From assembly GCA_030640985.1 (NCBI GenBank), contig DAOWII010000052.1:1-33702 (forward strand): a DNA stretch of 33,702 bases. The letters run 5' to 3'. Positions 16,402 through 25,228 of this stretch are shown here, piece by piece. Both the position numbers and the translations under genes were made by a program. The notes under the pieces were generated by a model that saw nothing but the letters and a program-made list of their open reading frames with translations, made no database searches and was not told the DNA's origin. The DNA comes from Chromatiales bacterium. GTDB lineage: Bacteria; Pseudomonadota; Gammaproteobacteria; Thiohalomonadales; Thiohalomonadaceae. Numbering within the stretch: the first letter of the stretch is position 1; the number at the start of each line of letters is the position of its first letter.

Positions 16402-17337
16402 ATGTCTCAAATTCATACACAGATGCAACAGGTGGTCAGCCAGACTGGAAGCGTCATTCTCGGTAAGGAGACCCCGATTCGACTTGCCCTTACCTGCCTG
16501 CTGGCCCGAGGCCATTTGTTGATTGAGGATTTGCCTGGTGTCGGCAAAACCATGCTGGCCCACGTGCTGGCCACCAGTCTGGGCCTTAAATTCAATCGTA
16601 TCCAGTTCACCAATGACCTGTTGCCCGCCGACATCCTCGGCACCGCAGTATTCGAGCGGGAAAGTGGTGAGTTCAAATTTCACCCCGGCCCCATCTTTAC
16701 CCAGGTGATCCTCGCCGATGAGATCAATCGCGCCACCCCCAAGAGCCAGAGCGCGTTGCTGGAAGCCATGGAAGAACATCAGGTCACTGTAGAGGGGGAA
16801 ACCCGCCCTCTCCCAGAGCCATTTTTCGTCATTGCCACCCAGAACCCGTCCTATCAGGTAGGTACTTTTCCCCTGCCCGAATCCCAACTGGACCGCTTCC
16901 TGATGCGCATTGAGCTGGGCTATCCCGATGCCGACGCCGAACGCAACCTGCTGGCAGGGCGGGATCGGCGGGAAATGCTGGCAGAATTAAAACCCGTCAT
17001 GAGCCCCGAAACCTTGCAACAGGCACAACAGGCCGCCACCGAGGTACATACCTCCGATGCACTACTGGACTATATACAGGCCCTACTCACTTTCAGTCGC
17101 CAATCGCCCTATTTTCTCACCGGGCTATCACCCCGCGCCGGGCTGGCCCTGGTTCAAGCCGCACGGGCCTGGGCCTTACTCGCGGGCCGTGACCACGTGC
17201 TCCCGGAGGACGTGCAACAGGTGTTACCCCATGTGGTTGCCCATCGCTTACAAGGCTCTGGTGTCAAAGAGGGTTCGAGTGAAACGTCAACTACCACCGC
17301 CCTTATACAGGTATTCAGCGAAGTGCCCATTCCCTAG
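16402..17337 (+). CDS. MoxR-family AAA+ ATPase
   Basis: This 311-residue cytoplasmic ATPase has Walker A GVGKT (46-50), Walker B VILADEINRA (about 102-111), sensor 1 in FFVIATQNPSYQVGTFPLPESQLDRF, and the AAA_lid domain with GLSPRAGLALVQAARAWAL. MoxR proteins act as chaperone-like ATPases in protein maturation with DUF58 partners. It opens a three-gene operon: the DUF58 gene starts 3 nt after its stop, and the TgpA-like gene overlaps the DUF58 stop. This is the standard MoxR-DUF58-transglutaminase arrangement. The spacing from CAGGAGCCCT to the ATG is short but plausible for a Shine-Dalgarno. Confidence 0.95.
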   Translation: MSQIHTQMQQVVSQTGSVILGKETPIRLALTCLLARGHLLIEDLPGVGKTMLAHVLATSLGLKFNRIQFTNDLLPADILGTAVFERESGEFKFHPGPIFTQVILADEINRATPKSQSALLEAMEEHQVTVEGETRPLPEPFFVIATQNPSYQVGTFPLPESQLDRFLMRIELGYPDADAERNLLAGRDRREMLAELKPVMSPETLQQAQQAATEVHTSDALLDYIQALLTFSRQSPYFLTGLSPRAGLALVQAARAWALLAGRDHVLPEDVQQVLPHVVAHRLQGSGVKEGSSETSTTTALIQVFSEVPIP

Positions 17338-17340
17338 ATT

Positions 17341-18300
17341 ATGAGCCAGATACCCAAGGCCAAACTCAATTTATCCCGTTTCTTTACAGGTGTTGGCCCA
17401 GAAACCGGTCCCATCCTGCTGGATCGACGACGAGTTTATATTTTGCCCAGTCGCAGTGGTGTTATCTTTGCCCTTGTACTGTTCGCCATGCTGCTCGGGG
17501 CCATCAATTACAGCAACAGCCTTGCCCACGCACTCACCTTTTTACTGGCCAGCCTTGGTACCGTTTCCATGCTCCATACTTTCCGCAATCTGCGAGGACT
17601 AAAGTTCCATCCGGGCCAGTGCCACTCGGTCTTCGCTGGGGAAACAGCACTGTTTCCGCTGCGAATAGAAAACAACGGCGACCCACGCTTTGCCATCAAA
17701 CTAGCCTGGCCAGGTCAGGCACCCATTATCGTCGATCTCGCTGCCAGCGATTCCCGCTGGATCAATCTGCCGTGCCCCACTTCACAACGTGGTCGCCTCA
17801 AAATGCAGAAGGCCAACATCTATAGCCGCTTCCCCCTGGGTATTTTTCACGCCTGGGGACATGTACAGTTTAAAACTGAATGCATCATCTACCCCCGTCC
17901 CAGCCCGGAGCGGGAATTACCCCTTCAGTCTATTTCCCACAGTGAGGCTCAGGGCGATCGGGGACGGGGCAGTGATGATTTTGCCAGTCTACGTTCCTAT
18001 CACGCGGGTGATTCCCTGCGACATGTGCACTGGAAAGCCTTTGCCCGGGAACAGGGTCTGCTAACCAAACAATTTGGCGGCGAACAAACCGACGAGCTAT
18101 GGCTTAATTGGGAAGCCCTGGCCGGGCTTGATGTTGAAACACGGTTGTCACGCCTTTGCCGCTGGATACTGGAGGCCGATAAGCTGGGTCTGGACTATGG
18201 TCTGAGCCTGCCCGATAAGCAACTGCCACCCGGACACGGCGAGACTCATCGCCACGCCTGCCTCAAAGCACTGGCTCTATTTGGCAACGAATCAAAATGA
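17341..18300 (+). CDS. DUF58 domain protein, partner of MoxR
   Basis: This 319-residue protein has two N-terminal membrane helices (about 38-75). A beta-rich region and the DUF58 signature follow: GSDDFASLRSYHAGDSLRHVHWKAFAREQ (about 210-238), the conserved Arg-Asp-His-Trp-Lys core. Family members act with MoxR in envelope or enzyme maturation; substrates are seldom known. It starts 3 nt after MoxR and overlaps the next start by 4 nt (ATGA), so translation is coupled. The C-terminal vWA-like part is short but normal for this subtype. Confidence 0.93.
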   Translation: MSQIPKAKLNLSRFFTGVGPETGPILLDRRRVYILPSRSGVIFALVLFAMLLGAINYSNSLAHALTFLLASLGTVSMLHTFRNLRGLKFHPGQCHSVFAGETALFPLRIENNGDPRFAIKLAWPGQAPIIVDLAASDSRWINLPCPTSQRGRLKMQKANIYSRFPLGIFHAWGHVQFKTECIIYPRPSPERELPLQSISHSEAQGDRGRGSDDFASLRSYHAGDSLRHVHWKAFAREQGLLTKQFGGEQTDELWLNWEALAGLDVETRLSRLCRWILEADKLGLDYGLSLPDKQLPPGHGETHRHACLKALALFGNESK

Positions 18301-20309
18301 GACTGCGGCAAAAATCTAAAAACACCTTCAGTGAAGAGCGGGTTATCCCACCCCGTATCGGTCTGCTGTGGTTGCTCGGTGCCGTAGTACTGGTGCTTTC
18401 ACCACACCTGCTTCGCCAGCCCCTTTGGCTTAGCCTGTTTTGCCTGGCTGTACTCGGCTGGCGCGGGTTTCAGCTTCTGCGTAACTGGCCTGCTGTAAAT
18501 AAATGGATCCGTATTTTTTTTACCTTTGCCGGTTTCATCGCGGTACTTCGTTCCTACGGCACCATTACCGGGCGCGATGCCGGGCTTGCCCTGCTCACGG
18601 TGATGCTCTGTCTGAAATTGCTGGAAATGAAAACCCAACGCGACACCATGCTGGTCATATTTATCGGCTACTTCCTGGTCATCGGCCAGTTCCTCTATGA
18701 CCAGGCCATCTTTATCGGCCTTTATCTCTTTTTAGCCGTACTGGTGCTCACCACGGCGCTGATCTTTCTTAACCATCCCGGCAGTCAACGTAGCCACTGG
18801 CGCTACAACATAAAAACCGCTGGCGGCATGTTGCTCCAGGCCATGCCCATGATGGTATTGCTATTCATTCTCTTTCCACGCATTCCCGGCCCTTTATGGG
18901 GGCTGCCCAATCAGGAGACTATGGGCCGCACCGGTCTCAGTGATGAAATGAGCCTTGGTAGCATTACTAACCTGGTGAACTCTGAAGAAATTGCCTTCCG
19001 CGCGGCATTCGAAACGGACATTCCACCTGCCAATCAACTCTACTGGCGCGGCCCTGTTCTATGGCACACCACCGGCCGCCATTGGCGGGGTATTGCAGAA
19101 ACCGACCCGCTTACCCAGCGGCCACCACCCGATTTCACCGCCAGCGGCGAGGCAAGCCTCTACACCGTTACCCTCGAACCTCACGACAAACGCTGGTTAT
19201 TTGCACTGGATCTGCCCGCCTCCATTTCTATCGCGGCCCGCAGCCGGGTAGATTATCAATTGCTCGCTACAAAAAAAGTCACCGAACTGACCCGCTACCA
19301 GGCCAGCTCCTATCTCCAATATCAAGTCAGCAGCCTGGCACCCGATCTGGAAACCATTGCGCTCCACCTACCCCTCCGCGCCAACCCCCGCACCCGGCAA
19401 CTGGCACAAGAGTGGCGACAAAAAGGCTTGTCCACCAACGAAATCGTTACTCGAGCAATGGCTTACATTAGTGAAGGCAACTTCTTCTATACCCGTCAGC
19501 CTCCGGCTTTAACCGGACCAAACCCGGTCGATAGCTTCCTGTTCGATACAAAACGCGGATTTTGTGAGCATTATGCCGCCAGTTTCACCACATTAATGCG
19601 AGCCGCCGGAATCCCTGCCCGAGTCATCACCGGCTATCAGGGAGGTGAACTTAATACCCAGGGCAACTATCTACTGGTGCGCCAATCCGATGCCCATGCC
19701 TGGAGTGAAGTCTGGCTGGATGATCGGGGCTGGGTAAGAATTGATCCCACTTCGCTAATACCGGTGGAGAATGTTGAAACGACTATCGATGCATCTCGCT
19801 TTCGCTCCACTCTGGCCAAATCATTACGATATGGAGATATTTCCTGGCTGACTCGGGGCCTAAGTCAAATGCGCCAAAACTGGGATGCCGTCAACCACGC
19901 ATGGAATCAATGGATACTAGGTTACGGACCAGAAACCCAGGATGAATTTCTAACTAAACTGGGCCTCGGTAAAATGAACTGGCAGCAGATAATTGCCCTG
20001 ATGTTTGGTCTTATTATTCTAGTGTTGCTACCAGTGGCGGCTTATCTGTTATTACGCCAGGCACCTGCTACCGATCCTGTTAATCGACTTTACCAACGCT
20101 TTTGTCAGCAACTGGCCAAGCGTGGCTTACCACTAAAACCCGGGGAGGGGCCGGTGGATTACGCAAATCGAATTATCACCGCACAGCCGGAATGGGCTTC
20201 ACCAGTACAACAAATTACAGCGCTTTATACTGCCCTGCGTTATGCGAAAGTATCCCATCATGAACAATTTCTGGAATTAAAGAATCGCGTGGCAGATTTT
20301 AAGCCATGA
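18297..20309 (+). CDS. Transglutaminase-like membrane protein, TgpA family
   Basis: This 670-residue protein has about five to six N-terminal helices (about 20-195, DUF3488 region), then a periplasmic transglutaminase-like domain with the triad Cys423 (GFCEHYA), His467 (SDAHAWSEV) and Asp483 (RIDPTS). A further helix (about 560-585) and a C-terminal cytoplasmic DUF4129-like segment (LYQRFCQQLAKRGLPLKPGEGP) follow. This layout equals Pseudomonas TgpA, an essential periplasmic transglutaminase-type protein. All catalytic residues are present. The ATGA overlap with DUF58 and the operon with MoxR are typical. The natural substrate is unknown. Confidence 0.94.
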   Translation: MRLRQKSKNTFSEERVIPPRIGLLWLLGAVVLVLSPHLLRQPLWLSLFCLAVLGWRGFQLLRNWPAVNKWIRIFFTFAGFIAVLRSYGTITGRDAGLALLTVMLCLKLLEMKTQRDTMLVIFIGYFLVIGQFLYDQAIFIGLYLFLAVLVLTTALIFLNHPGSQRSHWRYNIKTAGGMLLQAMPMMVLLFILFPRIPGPLWGLPNQETMGRTGLSDEMSLGSITNLVNSEEIAFRAAFETDIPPANQLYWRGPVLWHTTGRHWRGIAETDPLTQRPPPDFTASGEASLYTVTLEPHDKRWLFALDLPASISIAARSRVDYQLLATKKVTELTRYQASSYLQYQVSSLAPDLETIALHLPLRANPRTRQLAQEWRQKGLSTNEIVTRAMAYISEGNFFYTRQPPALTGPNPVDSFLFDTKRGFCEHYAASFTTLMRAAGIPARVITGYQGGELNTQGNYLLVRQSDAHAWSEVWLDDRGWVRIDPTSLIPVENVETTIDASRFRSTLAKSLRYGDISWLTRGLSQMRQNWDAVNHAWNQWILGYGPETQDEFLTKLGLGKMNWQQIIALMFGLIILVLLPVAAYLLLRQAPATDPVNRLYQRFCQQLAKRGLPLKPGEGPVDYANRIITAQPEWASPVQQITALYTALRYAKVSHHEQFLELKNRVADFKP

Positions 20310-20336
20310 GGTATCAATACGGTTCTGTAAAACAAA

Positions 20337-20789
20337 CTATGGTGTAGCTACCCAATCTAGCTGCCAACAATTTTCATCGCTTTTGGATAAACAGACAATC
20401 GTACCTGTCTCAAAACCGAGATGCCTGGTAGCTTCTGCATCACGAATCAGTCGTGAAAGCAGACTGGGAATAAAGGGCAAATGACTGGCTACCAAAGTAT
20501 CTTCCTGCCAGTAGTTGATCTCTTCCAACAATATGTCTGGATCATCATTCGGCTTAATATGAGTGTGCATAGCTATTGAAGCATCTGGAGCAATAATACG
20601 GCCCATTATTTCGGCCGTTTCCCGCGCCCGTTTTTTCTCGCTATGGAAAACCTGGCTAAAACTCACTCCCTGGCCGGCCAGCTCCCTGGCCAATCGTTCT
20701 ATCTCTGCCTTACCTGCATCATTTAAACCTAATTCCGGATCGATAGTGGCATCAGAATATTTGCCATGGCGCATTAATAATAATTTCAC
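20337..20789 (-). CDS. sixA: Phosphohistidine phosphatase SixA
   Basis: This 150-residue histidine-phosphatase-fold protein has RHG at residues 7-9 (phosphate pocket and phospho-accepting His8), FHSEKKRARETAEI (second Arg), and SHLPFI holding the later active-site His. E. coli SixA dephosphorylates phosphohistidine in the nitrogen PTS branch; that role is known for the family, and its target here is inferred. The start is GTG, not ATG, with AAGGAG 5 nt upstream, and it overlaps the stop of the 69-residue membrane protein gene as GTGA. It converges on the TgpA gene. Confidence 0.92.
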   Translation of the reverse strand: MKLLLMRHGKYSDATIDPELGLNDAGKAEIERLARELAGQGVSFSQVFHSEKKRARETAEIMGRIIAPDASIAMHTHIKPNDDPDILLEEINYWQEDTLVASHLPFIPSLLSRLIRDAEATRHLGFETGTIVCLSKSDENCWQLDWVATP

Positions 20790-20995
20790 CGCAACTCCTT
20801 TACTTCCGTTTCAGGTGATTGATCTTGCTTTATATCAGATGCACCATTCCGGTTCTCACTTATTATTTGGATAAATTTACTGCCTATCCCAAGGTTGTGC
20901 ATAGAGACGGTCGGTCTGACTATAACAAGAGACCATAGTGCCACATAAATACCAAACCCAAAAATTATTATCGCCACAATCCCCAAAACTGACAT
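20786..20995 (-). CDS. Small single-span membrane protein coupled to sixA
   Basis: This 69-residue ORF has a hydrophobic stretch at about residues 3-27 followed by a polar, mostly charged tail. Its stop codon overlaps the sixA start (GTGA), and the Shine-Dalgarno of sixA lies inside its last codons. That arrangement is the main evidence that the ORF is translated. The start ATG has no good Shine-Dalgarno; GAGG lies too far upstream (about 25 nt). I do not recognise a family. It may anchor or regulate SixA, but this is inference. Confidence 0.65.
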   Translation of the reverse strand: MSVLGIVAIIIFGFGIYVALWSLVIVRPTVSMHNLGIGSKFIQIISENRNGASDIKQDQSPETEVKELR

Positions 20996-21027
20996 AACTA
21001 AAGTAATTATTACTATATACTTTTCCT

Positions 21028-21044
21028 CTAAGATATATCCTTAG
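21028..21044. promoter_or_regulatory. Inverted repeat in the sixA/methyltransferase divergent gap
   Basis: CTAAG-ATATATC-CTTAG has perfect 5-bp arms and lies midway between divergent starts. It could be an operator or chance in AT-rich DNA. A TATAAT at 21070-21075 on the + strand is a possible -10 element close to the methyltransferase start, but no -35 is clear. Confidence 0.2.
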
Positions 21045-21089
21045 ATCAAGCATACAGGCTCCCGTTAAATATAATGGAAAATACAATAT

Positions 21090-21821
21090 ATGCATAATGC
21101 TCTGTATAAACAAATGCACGCGCTTGAGGATCGTCATTGGTGGTTCAATGGACGGCGACGTATTGTGGATGAGATGGTCCTGCGACTACCACTACCACCA
21201 CAGCCTCGCATCCTTGATGCAGGCTGTGGTACCGGTGGCAATCTACAGATGCTCACCCACCATGGCCAGGTTACCGGTATGGAATACGATGCTACGGCCG
21301 CCGCCATCGCTCGTGAACGTGGTGTAGGGAAAGTGGTGTGCGGCAGCCTGCCGAAAAACCTGCCCTTCGCAAATACCACATTTAATTTGATCACCTTATT
21401 GGATGTACTGGAGCATATCGACGATGATCAAGCCAGTTTATACAGCCTGAGTAATTTATTAGCGCCAAAAGGCTATCTTCTGCTAACGGTACCAGCCTTC
21501 CCTTTCCTGTGGGGGCCACATGATACTGAACATCACCACAAACGCCGCTATCGTGCATCGAGCCTGAGCCAGTGTATTAAAGAAGCGGGACTAGAGCTGC
21601 AATGGTTAAGCTATTACAACACCAGCCTGTTTCCTGCTGTGGCTGCAGTACGCCTATTTCGCAAACTAGTACCTGGTCAGGTGGTAGGAGGGGAGCTTGC
21701 TTTACCGCCGGCATCCATCAATAGAATACTTGAAGGACTGTTCGCCGCCGAACGACACTTACTAGGACGATTACCATTGCCATTTGGTGTATCTCTCATA
21801 GCTGTAGCACGTAAACTGTGA
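21090..21821 (+). CDS. Class I SAM-dependent methyltransferase
   Basis: This 243-residue cytoplasmic Rossmann methyltransferase has motif I ILDAGCGTGGN (about 41-51), an acidic motif II GMEYDATA, a motif III-like DVLEHIDDD, and a conserved tail. The HHHKRRYRASSL segment resembles methyltransferases of lipid- or glycan-linked substrates. No membrane helices are seen. Its stop is followed within a few bases by the GtrA gene and then the GT2 gene, so it is likely cotranscribed and acts on a product of the glycan pathway. The substrate is not predictable from sequence. Confidence 0.9.
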   Translation: MHNALYKQMHALEDRHWWFNGRRRIVDEMVLRLPLPPQPRILDAGCGTGGNLQMLTHHGQVTGMEYDATAAAIARERGVGKVVCGSLPKNLPFANTTFNLITLLDVLEHIDDDQASLYSLSNLLAPKGYLLLTVPAFPFLWGPHDTEHHHKRRYRASSLSQCIKEAGLELQWLSYYNTSLFPAVAAVRLFRKLVPGQVVGGELALPPASINRILEGLFAAERHLLGRLPLPFGVSLIAVARKL

Positions 21822-21825
21822 GACG

Positions 21826-22221
21826 TTGGCCGTGATCCTCAACAGCACCCTGACCCGCTTTGGTGTAACTGGCGTGCTAGCTACCGCCACCCATACCCTC
21901 GTAATGGTAGCATTCGTTGAATGGCTTGAAGTATCTCCGGTTTTTGCCGTGATACCCGCATTCCTTGCGGCCTTATTAGTATCCTACGTCTTTAATTATC
22001 GCTGGACGTTCAAGGCCTCAGCTCCCCACAGAATAATGCTACCACGCTTTTTATTAGTAGCCCTGAATGGCCTCATGCTCAACCTTCTCATAATCTATTG
22101 GGTGGTTGATGTGGCCAACTACTGGTATGGTTATGGCCTGATATTGGTGGTGATTATAGTACCCTTGATCACCTTTGCCTTAAGCAAATTTTGGGTATTC
22201 CTAAAAGATGAGGCTCCGTAA
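21826..22221 (+). CDS. GtrA-family membrane protein (putative flippase)
   Basis: This 131-residue protein has four predicted helices and the GtrA family signatures. They are RFGVTGVLATATHTL near the N-terminus, SYVFNYRWTFKA in the middle, and FALSKFWVF at the end. GtrA proteins are thought to flip polyprenyl-phosphate-linked sugars across the inner membrane. The start is TTG at 21826 or GTG at 21832; no ATG is in frame near there. It sits 4 bp after the methyltransferase stop and just ahead of the GT2 gene, forming a GtrA-GtrB type pair. Confidence 0.9.
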   Translation: MAVILNSTLTRFGVTGVLATATHTLVMVAFVEWLEVSPVFAVIPAFLAALLVSYVFNYRWTFKASAPHRIMLPRFLLVALNGLMLNLLIIYWVVDVANYWYGYGLILVVIIVPLITFALSKFWVFLKDEAP

Positions 22222-22222
22222 C

Positions 22223-23209
22223 ATGGCAGAAAAAGTCCCATTACAAACACTACGATCGGACAGTTTTTTGCTATCCATCATCGTGCCCACCTACAATGAA
22301 GAGGAAGTATTACCCGAAATGTATCAGCGCACCATCTCCGTCATTGATAATATTGACGCCGATGTTGAACTTATATTTGTTAATGATGGCAGCAGCGATG
22401 AAACATTAACAATTTTGACGCAACTACATGCAACAGACTCTCGCATTAGTATCATCGATCTAAGCCGTAACTTCGGTAAAGAAATAGCCATGACGGCTGG
22501 GCTTGATTATAGTTGTGGTGATGCAGTAGTTTTAATTGACGCGGATCTTCAGGATCCACCCGAACTGATTCCACAGATGATAGATGAATGGCAGGCAGGC
22601 TTCGATGTAGTATATGCCCAGCGTACTTCTCGTGCTGGCGAAACAGCTGTAAAGAAGGCCACCTCTCATTTGTTCTATCGGCTAATGAAGTATATTAGTC
22701 AAGAGCAAATTCCTGCAGACACAGGTGACTTTCGTTTATTAAGTCGCCGAGCGGTGAATGCACTCTTAAAACTTCGTGAACAACATCGCTTCATGAAAGG
22801 ATTATTTTCATGGATCGGTTTTCCTCAAAAATCTATTCCGTATCAGCGTGATGCGCGCTTCAGTGGCAACTCAAAATGGAATTATATAAGGCTATGGAAC
22901 TTCGCACTTGAGGGCATTACATCATTTAGCACTTTACCACTTAAAATTTCGACATACTTAGGAGTGACAACAGCTCTTGGAGCCTTCCTCTACGGTATAT
23001 TTATACTTTTTGATACCTTATTAATTGGCAACCCTGTTCCAGGTTATCCATCTTTATTGGTAGTCGTATTATTCCTCGGAGGCATTCAACTTATTGCATT
23101 AGGAGTAATTGGAGAATACCTTGGCCGAATGTTTCTCGAAACCAAGAATCGCCCACTCTATCTAATTAAAGGCTATGAACCGAGTAAGTTCTCCGTAGAG
23201 AACGGTTAG
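22223..23209 (+). CDS. GtrB-like polyprenyl-phosphate glycosyltransferase (GT2)
   Basis: This cytoplasmic-facing glycosyltransferase is anchored by two C-terminal helices (about 230-290 in the chosen frame). The GT-A domain shows SIIVPTYNEEE, FVNDGSSDET, LIDADLQDPPELI (DxD-like), and the DTGDFRLLSRRAV acceptor region. That pattern fits DPM/GtrB-type enzymes that make polyprenyl-phosphate sugars. I chose the ATG at 22223 (MAEKVP), with GAGG 9 nt upstream and 1 nt after the GtrA stop. The track start at 22208 would overlap GtrA. The sugar is unknown. The base composition is AT-richer than in the genes before it. Confidence 0.93.
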   Translation: MAEKVPLQTLRSDSFLLSIIVPTYNEEEVLPEMYQRTISVIDNIDADVELIFVNDGSSDETLTILTQLHATDSRISIIDLSRNFGKEIAMTAGLDYSCGDAVVLIDADLQDPPELIPQMIDEWQAGFDVVYAQRTSRAGETAVKKATSHLFYRLMKYISQEQIPADTGDFRLLSRRAVNALLKLREQHRFMKGLFSWIGFPQKSIPYQRDARFSGNSKWNYIRLWNFALEGITSFSTLPLKISTYLGVTTALGAFLYGIFILFDTLLIGNPVPGYPSLLVVVLFLGGIQLIALGVIGEYLGRMFLETKNRPLYLIKGYEPSKFSVENG

Positions 23210-23252
23210 ATAGTAAATTTTACTTTCAAGAATTACTATACCTACCTTGAAC

Positions 23253-24944
23253 TTATATGCGATTTTGCAGTTGTTGGGTTATTAGTTGGTACTGCCTAGC
23301 TTCTTGTGTGTAGCCCAAACTTCTGTAAACCATAGCTAAATTGTAACTGGCAACCGCATTAGCAGGGTCTGCTTTAAATGCCTCCTGATAATATTCTAAT
23401 GCCTGTTCCGTATCTTTTCGTGCAAGTGCATTATTTCCTAAACCTACCCATGCTGATGAATGTTTTGGCGCTTTATTTATAACATCTTTATAATAGTATT
23501 CACTTTTCTCTATATCCCCATCTTGACCATAAAGTAATGCTACTTTTTCTATAAATTCAATGTAAACCATATCATCATTAGTTAATGAAGCCCCTTTAAG
23601 CAACGCTTCAACAATTTTTGGCGTATTATTGGCTCTTTCATAAAATAATACTAAACCTTTATACGGCCTATATGACTCTGGACTGGCAATGGCTGCTTGC
23701 GTATAAAAAACCTCATCATTTTTCCAGTCATTTATTTCAACTACTGAAAGTGACATAAATATAATTGTAACTATAGACCAGCATGTAACAATCAAACGTT
23801 GAGTGGTTACTCTACTATAAAAATATAACCCGGCAACGAGTAGCGCAAGCCCAATGGAGGGGGCGTAGAGTACGCGAATAGCAAATACTGGTTCCTTCAG
23901 CAAGGATATCGATAACGCCGGGGCTAATGTCACCAAAATACAGCATATGGAAAAGGCAAAAAACGGAAACGTTTTCTTAGATAGCTTTGTTGTTAAATAT
24001 AACAGTGCAAATATAATACATGCACCGGCAACAATATTTAAAATATTATTGCCCAGTTTGCCATAATAGTACTCTAGAGGCCACGGCACAAAAAGCAACT
24101 GGAAGTAATATGCAACAAACTGTAGCAGCACATCCCAATTCTCAATATTATAATATAACCCAGCCTGAACCAGAACTGCATCACGTATAATTAAATATAA
24201 AATAAATAGTATCCCGTAAGGGATATATCTCCGAATGTAAAATTTCTTTTCAAAAAGAATGTCATAGAAAACCATTAACAACGGTAAAAATATTACAGAC
24301 TCCTTACTAAGAAGTGCCGCTAAATAACTTGTTACCGCAAGAACTCCAAAAACCACCTTCCGAGTTGCACTGTATTTTAGATAAAAAATAATTGTACTAA
24401 GAATAAACAGTGTGGCTAATAAATCTGTTACACCTGAAATCCAGGCAATTGATTCTACGTGTGTTGGATGGACAGCAAATAATATCGCGCCAAGCGGGGC
24501 AGCTATATGTAGCTTAGATTCATTACCTGACTTCTGCAGTAATAATATTATTAAATAAAATACCAACAAGCTATTAATGATATGTAATATCAAATTTACA
24601 GCGTGATATGCTAAAGAACTTTCTCCCCATAACTGGTATTCCAAATTAAGTAATAATAAAAATAATGGCCGATAATTCCTGAAATCCGCCAAATCGACTT
24701 CATCTGCCCAATCGGTATTTGCCCAGACCCCCTGGGTAAAATAATTTGGAATATATTTAATTTCGGTAATCTGTGAATTTTCTTTTACAACAGGCCAGTC
24801 GTCCATTATATAACCGCCGAACAAGCTACGCCCGAAGGTTAAGACACAAAGCAGAGTGATTACCAGTGCAGAAAATAACAATGGATGCGTACTGAATCTG
24901 TGTTTTATTTTTTCTTTGAGTTTTGAATTTATTTTTATAGACAT
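23253..24944 (-). CDS. GT-C-like membrane glycosyltransferase with C-terminal TPR repeats
   Basis: This 563-residue protein has about ten helices (about 20-405) and a C-terminal TPR region (about 460-560) with at least two repeats, for example AWVGLGNNALARKDTEQALE and ASYNLAMVYRSLGYTQEA. The first periplasmic loop has IMDDWPVV, and a later segment reads FAVHPTHVESIAWISGVTDLL. Both are typical of the TMTC-like/TPR membrane glycosyltransferase group. Such proteins use polyprenyl-phosphate sugars to glycosylate proteins or glycans. It converges on the GtrB-like gene, so it could be the transferase using that donor. The gene is notably AT-rich (many TTA, ATA and AAT codons). Confidence 0.85.
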   Translation of the reverse strand: MSIKINSKLKEKIKHRFSTHPLLFSALVITLLCVLTFGRSLFGGYIMDDWPVVKENSQITEIKYIPNYFTQGVWANTDWADEVDLADFRNYRPLFLLLLNLEYQLWGESSLAYHAVNLILHIINSLLVFYLIILLLQKSGNESKLHIAAPLGAILFAVHPTHVESIAWISGVTDLLATLFILSTIIFYLKYSATRKVVFGVLAVTSYLAALLSKESVIFLPLLMVFYDILFEKKFYIRRYIPYGILFILYLIIRDAVLVQAGLYYNIENWDVLLQFVAYYFQLLFVPWPLEYYYGKLGNNILNIVAGACIIFALLYLTTKLSKKTFPFFAFSICCILVTLAPALSISLLKEPVFAIRVLYAPSIGLALLVAGLYFYSRVTTQRLIVTCWSIVTIIFMSLSVVEINDWKNDEVFYTQAAIASPESYRPYKGLVLFYERANNTPKIVEALLKGASLTNDDMVYIEFIEKVALLYGQDGDIEKSEYYYKDVINKAPKHSSAWVGLGNNALARKDTEQALEYYQEAFKADPANAVASYNLAMVYRSLGYTQEARQYQLITQQLQNRI

Positions 24945-25228
24945 AACTAAGCTAAGTAATAGGGTAGGTTGCTGTTGGATATTAATTTTTGGGTAATTCT
25001 AATTACAAAAAACATCTCTATACTACTTATCTCCCAGATTCTCTACAAGCACCCTGCTTCAAAGATGCTCATCCTCACTATTATTTTTATTGGCAGACAG
25101 ATCGCATTGTAATTATAAGGGCCAACACTATTATTAAATTCTTATTGCCCGGGTATTATTAACCATTAAGGTGTGTTGTTAGAGATTTTACCGCTTGCAT
25201 CAATGTTCCGGGTTTTAAAATAAATTAT
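24945..25228. other. AT-rich intergenic region between mnmE and the GT-C/TPR gene
   Basis: These 284 bp hold no open frame of note and no recognised RNA. The only structure seen is the short inverted repeat GTAATT-CT-AATTAC at 24993-25006, about 50 nt before the GT-C/TPR start. In many gammaproteobacteria mnmG would follow mnmE here; no remnant of it is visible. Confidence 0.6.

Noticed and set aside
23210-23252. AGTAAATTTTACT hairpin as terminator between convergent genes
   Set aside because: Almost no loop and AT-only arms; unlikely to act as a terminator.
25130-25175. GGGC/GCCC repeat in the mnmE downstream gap
   Set aside because: Only 4-bp arms separated by a long AT-rich loop.
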